NCBI GenBank assembly: GCA_948146395.1
Contig: OX411547.1
Location: 31,228,614-31,292,613 of the forward strand
DNA: 64,000 nt
Source: Fragum whitleyi
Lineage: Eukaryota; Mollusca; Bivalvia; Cardiida; Cardiidae
Reading direction: 5' to 3'
Shown here one piece after another: positions 59,712-64,000 of the stretch. Position 1 is the first letter of the stretch, and every line of letters starts with the position of its first letter. Below the pieces are notes generated by a model. That model was not told the origin of the DNA. It made no database searches and saw only the letters and a program-made list of their open reading frames with translations. The translations under genes were made by a program, and so were the position numbers.

Positions 59712-60112
59712 AGAGACACTCGGAACATCGTTTGAACTTTGCCGTAAACTGCAAAATACCTCGGAGTAGAAATATTTGTTCATTTTTAGGCTTCTGGTGG
59801 TACTTTGGTCAATACTCTTGAAGAATAACAAATTTCTTTGGTGCTTTCCGATCGTTTGTGGAGATCTTTTTTTGGGTTTTTTTCATGTTAAACTTTGAAA
59901 ACAAGTAAAATACTGAGTTTTGTTTTGAAATTATACTATGCCCAATTTTAACTTTTCGTTGATTTTGTTTTTCGCAGCGTCATCTTCAGTTATGTCTGTG
60001 ACGTCATGTAAACCCATGTGTGATATTACTTGCTTTCAAGGTAGTGCCCTTATTATTTCCGAGGTCTGTTCGGTAGAATCGCGGCGGGTTCCCGGTTAAA
60101 TCAAGATAATGA
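59712..60112 (+). repeat. Diverged direct duplication, unit 1
   Basis: Matches 60792-61185 from cggaacatcg, through ccgtaaactg and tacctcgga, to gaatcgc near the 3' end. Indels are frequent in the 5' part and absent in the 111 bases after the shared ATG. The units are about 1.08 kb apart. Confidence 0.65.
59938..60099 (+). CDS. Possible small secreted peptide ORF, copy 1
   Basis: A 53-codon ORF beginning MPNFNFSLILFFAASSS, a hydrophobic signal-peptide-like start, then VTSCKPMCDITCF. It lies in a diverged 400-bp direct duplication. The other copy (61026) keeps the same frame for the first 37 codons without indels, with 24 of 37 residues identical. After that a two-base indel shifts the frames relative to each other. 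I do not recognise a family, and expression is unknown. It could equally be repeat sequence that happens to be open. Confidence 0.3.
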   Translation: MPNFNFSLILFFAASSSVMSVTSCKPMCDITCFQGSALIISEVCSVESRRVPG

Positions 60113-60791
60113 TTTCTAAAGGTTAATGTGAAGAAATCCGTAGATCTGAATCGGACTTCCTTCACGCAAGCAGATCTTAACTCCTTTTAGAAAAGACAAT
60201 AAGAACTTGTCAAAGCAAGCTTTCTAACCATTCTGTTCTTGACTTTGTCTAAAAAAAAACACTCGCGACGGTTCCAATTTTTATTGCCCAGTGATTAACT
60301 TTCACTGAATTTCTTGGTCTTATTACATCTTATTTGATTTACGGCTTATTCATTAAGTATACATGTTGATATCAATAGTTTATACTAGTACTATTGTTTG
60401 TTATTATAAAGCTAGGCCTATAGTTAACTTCCTCGACTGTCTTTTTGCATAGTCGCTATCATTAACATCATCGTTATTTCAGTCATGGAATTTTGGAGGG
60501 TTGACGAGAGCCACTCTATATTTAGTTAAGATTCATTTTTTAGTATAATCAAGTAATACCAATAATTCAGAAAACCGATTATATATTTAATGTTATGTAG
60601 TACTATCCTTTGTTGCTCAAGTTTCTATAAGTTAGACAATATCAGTGGAATCAATGGTGTTTCGTTCGAATAGTTTTTGACGTGCTATATAATTTATCGA
60701 CATATCATATTGAAACAACATTCACTTTGAAACGTCCATAGGAAAATACATTGGCAGTCATCAATAAAAAAATTGTGAGAGGATGGGATCC

Positions 60792-61185
60792 ATTCGGAAC
60801 ATCGCTCGGACTTTTTCCGTAAACTGGAAAGTACCTCGGATGTAAGTGTAGTAATTTTGGTCATTTTTACGTAATTCGGCTCCTGTTGGTACATAGACAA
60901 ATACGCTGGAAGAAAAACAGACAAAAAGAATAAAACCCTTTGATACTTTCCAATCGTCTTTTTGGCATCTTAAAATTTAAAAGAAAAACGCAGTAAAATA
61001 CTGTGTTTTGTTTTGAAATTATAAAATGCCAAATTTAAACATTGCGTTAATTTTGTTTTTCGCTATGTCCCCATCAATTATGTTTGTGACGTCGTGTAAA
61101 CCCACGTGTGAAATGACGGGCTTTCATGGCTTCGCCTTTTATTCACGAGATATATTCCGCAGAATCGCCGAGGGCTCCCGAGTTG
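60792..61185 (+). repeat. Diverged direct duplication, unit 2
   Basis: Second unit of the pair with 59712-60112. It keeps the order cggaacatcg, ccgtaaactg, tacctcgga, ttttgttttgaaatta-ATG, gacgtc, tgtaaaccca and agaatcgc. Confidence 0.65.
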
Positions 61186-61235
61186 ATGGGGTCATGCCTG
61201 AACTTCAACCTCTTGAACTAGCCCTTTACCATTAG
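61026..61235 (+). CDS. Possible small secreted peptide ORF, copy 2
   Basis: A 69-codon ORF beginning MPNLNIALILFFAMSPS, then VTSCKPTCEMTGF. It is a paralogue of the ORF at 59938 by DNA and protein similarity in the first 37 codons. The shared sequence also extends about 220 bp upstream, including a conserved ttttgttttgaaatta just before the ATG. Beyond codon 37 the frames diverge. The function is unknown, and it could be a noncoding duplicated segment. Confidence 0.3.
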   Translation: MPNLNIALILFFAMSPSIMFVTSCKPTCEMTGFHGFAFYSRDIFRRIAEGSRVDGVMPELQPLELALYH

Positions 61236-61771
61236 ACCGTATCTTGTCTAAGAAATGACTGTGTATTCATCATTATTTTGGTATCCACGGAGTGTAACAT
61301 TATAGTTCTCGGGTCTCCTCAATGATGAATTCCCTCAAGTGATGAGTGACAAGGCCTGCAATCTACATCACAAAACTCCTACACTATTTACAGACGCTGA
61401 GAGAAATAATGCCGCGTTTGTTTATATACAAGCCCCAATGAAACACGCACTCATGCTCACTAAACTACTGCCACAAACGCAGAACCACAAAAATAAATTT
61501 TCTAACATTGTCAGAAATCACTTTGTACAACGAATTATGTTGAAAGGACTGATAAAATTGATGAGGTTTGTATAAAATATCTAACAAGTATAATATAAAT
61601 GTCAAATATTGGCCAAAAGGGACCTCGTAAAATAACTATTTGTAATAGTGACTGGAGGGGGGGGTGCAAAAGTCTGCAGAGTCGCAATTGATAAATTCAA
61701 TAGAAAAAAGTTAATGATAGCATTCTGCCAAAGTACATAGAAAAAAAAACGCTAGAAGATTCTCCTTCGCT

Positions 61772-61888
61772 AGCCCTGCGCCCATGATGACAAAACGTTG
61801 TAAATTGATTCCACGCAAGTGCACGTGCAAAGCGGGGTATAATTTGCAAATAGTTTGTACAGTTTTGTCATCCTGAACGCAGGGTTGG
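61772..61888. mobile_element. Foldback MITE family D, copy 4 (left arm shortened)
   Basis: Starts agccctgcgcccatgatgac and ends gtcatcctgaacgcagggtt; part of the left inner arm is deleted. Confidence 0.65.
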
Positions 61889-62686
61889 GTGTCTCCGCAA
61901 GGACTGACAAGGGTCTGTTCAATTGCCCTTTGCAGTTTCAATGTTTTTTGTTTGTTTTTTTTTTTTTTTTTTTTGAGATGGATCACAAAATTCTCACTAC
62001 CCTGCATTTTCTCGAATAACTCCTTTCAAGTAAAACATACTCCTTAAATACTCGTAAGTTTATATCCTGAACATCATTCCCCGGCACTACAATATTTCCT
62101 ATTAAGATTTTGTTGTACATGCATACATACAATATTCCTATTTTTCCGTATTTTTATCTAAAGAAACTGAAACTTAAGCTATGAAACTGAAAAAGGGGGG
62201 AGGATATCTGAAGAGACCGCGCAAACTGTATTTACGGAATCGATTAATGTTAATGTCTGTAAAAAGTCAACAAAGATGTGTTTCAGAATGATATTACATG
62301 GCCTTTGATCACTTACCTAAAACTGTGCATCTTTACATAATTTTGGGCTACAGATTAGCTGAACAGGAAACGTAATTTTGATTTCGTACTCTTTTTCTTG
62401 GTCTAAGAAAATGATACACCGTATTTTAAGAAAAAAAGACATACGAGAATGAAAAAGCTATATTCCTAATTAAGTAATCAAAAATATGAATTTGCAATCT
62501 GTATACAGATATTTCAAATTATATTTCGTTGTCAAAATGTAAAAAAAATCTATTTCAAATTACATGGCAATGGCTGTCTTTCAAAAACATTATTTTTTTC
62601 ATCTGACAAGAAAATATAATGATGTGAATATTTCTTAAAAAGGTGTCATAGCAAACACTGGCCTTCGAAGTATTGAGAAGAGAGTT

Positions 62687-62760
62687 CGATGGCTCAGCAC
62701 GAGACAGTTGTAACTGTCAAATGTTTATAGGTAGTTACAACTGTTTTGCGCTGAGCCATG
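62687..62760. repeat. Short foldback family C, copy 4
   Basis: tcgatggctcagcacgagac … gttttgcgctgagccatga; same hairpin architecture. Confidence 0.7.
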
Positions 62761-63489
62761 AGTTGTTAAAAAATAGTCTGAATATTTGAGCTGTGCTCGC
62801 TCAAGCATTATATGAGGAACAGCGTGTAGTAATTTAGAATCAGGAACCAGAAAGTATGAGAAATGGCGTTGTTTCTTTAATTTATCTTGTTTTGTGAATC
62901 CCTTTGAAGTGAAACGCGCCTAGGAATGAAATAACTCTCGATGACAAATGTACAGTCTTTCCTTCACAGAGAATAATCCGCGTGGCTGTTTTGTACTCAT
63001 AAAACGAAATGGAAGCAATAAGTCAACCTAGCACACTGAAATTTATCATCTTAAGACGGAACTCTTAAATAACATTTTTCTTTAAAATATATGAATGACT
63101 TTAATAAGCTAGCCCTCATTAGACATGTTCGTAGAATAGAGAAATTTCAGACTTTATTAGGCTTAATGAAAGTCAATTAACGTGTTATCTTAAGTTGACG
63201 TAAAGCAAGATTTGCCTAAATCAAGATTATAAAACCGTCCGAGTCTCTGAAAACTGACTACTTGAAATAAAACTTGATATAATGGAAAATATATTTAACC
63301 AAAGGCAAATCGTATATGGATCAAGCTTTGTGTTTCATTCCTTATCTAGGTACGAACGTCATTGTTTATTAGTCCATAATGAATGATTAGAAAGAGAGAA
63401 AGTAAAAAAAAAATAGTTATAAGATCAAACACGCTTCTCTCAGGATAAGGATTTCTATCTTAAAGGTTTCCAACGATAAATTAAAAAAG

Positions 63490-64000
63490 AGTAAAAACTT
63501 TTTGACTCCTGCACCAGTACTCGATTTCGTTGTGAAAATGACGTCATAATGCATATGCTGACATTATATCGCAAATGGCGTTATGTGTTTCGCTTAACTT
63601 TAATCGATAATTATCGTATTTTTTTCGTTTTAACACAAAAATTTAAGTCATTATTAACAGAATATCAAATTAGTGCTTTAAAACAGCAGCCTCTTGTTTT
63701 ATCCGTTTATAGATGACCCGTTGAATAAATTCGGTATTCAATGACCACTCATTCAATATCCTCTATTTATAATATGATCTTGGTCGCGGGAGTGAAATAA
63801 CCCCTTTGAAAATTTTTGATATTACACGGGTGTTATTACACTAGTGAAATAACTATGCAAATGAGCTCAAAGCGAATGGCAACGCTAATCTGTAACTGTG
63901 AAAATGACGTCATAATCTATATATTGTGACGTCAGTCTTAAACGGCTTTATAAGTTTCGCGGAAAATTGATATGTTGAATTTCGAAGATTTTGACGATTT
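63490..64000 (-). repeat. Inverted tandem copies of the CRE-containing repeat, running off the window
   Basis: gaaaatgacgtcataat occurs at about 63535 and 63900 (period near 365). cgggagtgaaataac and ctatgcaaatgagctc lie between them. On minus this matches the Mox A intron repeat, but with segments in permuted order, as expected for a tandem family. Confidence 0.6.

Larger units (their letters stand above)
56569..64000. other. Upstream of Mox B exon 2: expected intron 1 and/or 5' flank
   Basis: No sequence resembling Mox A exon 1 was found on minus. Holds family E, B, I, N, D and C repeats, the 400-bp duplication with small ORFs, a poly-T run at about 61956-61975, and the tandem CRE repeat at the right edge. 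62000-62686 and 62761-63489 show nothing recognisable. Confidence 0.5.

Noticed and set aside
60694..60924. 76-codon minus ORF considered as Mox B exon 1
   Set aside because: No resemblance to the Mox A N-terminus, no suitable phase-1 donor, and it overlaps the 400-bp direct duplication, whose other copy has an indel in this frame.

Overview
This is a eukaryotic, AT-rich window that is mostly non-coding. It has short exons with GT-AG introns, clade-typical homeobox sequence, and dense small transposable elements (MITE-like foldbacks, tRNA-derived SINEs, a LINE 3' end, hAT-like elements). Protein similarity and repeat style suggest a mollusc, probably a bivalve; the exact clade is an inference. 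No bacterial operon, CRISPR array, phage or complete virus is visible.

Four protein-coding loci are supported. (1) Plus strand, about 8.9-12.8 kb: a three-exon gene for a DUF3472-domain protein with an N-terminal MGCGTS acylation-like motif and a long Tyr/Pro/Ser/Thr/Asp-rich repetitive tail. (2) Minus strand, 28.66-22.0 kb: a complete four-exon PTPMT1-like mitochondrial phosphatase (184 aa), whose exons are mostly too short to show as long ORFs. (3) Minus strand, 41.96-34.60 kb: a complete three-exon Mox (Meox-class) homeobox gene (288 aa). (4) Minus strand, 56.57-54.49 kb: homeobox exons 2 and 3 of a second Mox gene. Its splice phases match the first copy and 53 of 60 homeodomain residues are identical, but its first exon is not found in the window. 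The two Mox genes form a head-to-tail tandem pair about 12.5 kb apart (Mox A start codon to Mox B stop codon).

Most of the rest is repeats. They include: a 230-bp TTAA-flanked MITE with a hairpin core (five clear copies, one 20 bp upstream of a splice acceptor of the DUF3472 gene); a 155-bp MITE (six copies); several short perfect-hairpin families; a 165-bp tandem array (15.2-16.2 kb); a tandem array of about 250-280 bp (43.7-45.0 kb); a LINE fragment inserted into another tandem repeat (29.4-31.4 kb); two hAT-like elements; and four tRNA-related SINE-like copies.

The most unusual non-repeat signals are the tandem Mox pair, and a diverged 400-bp direct duplication at 59.7 and 61.0 kb. In each copy of that duplication a short ORF begins with a signal-peptide-like segment followed by a shared Cys motif.
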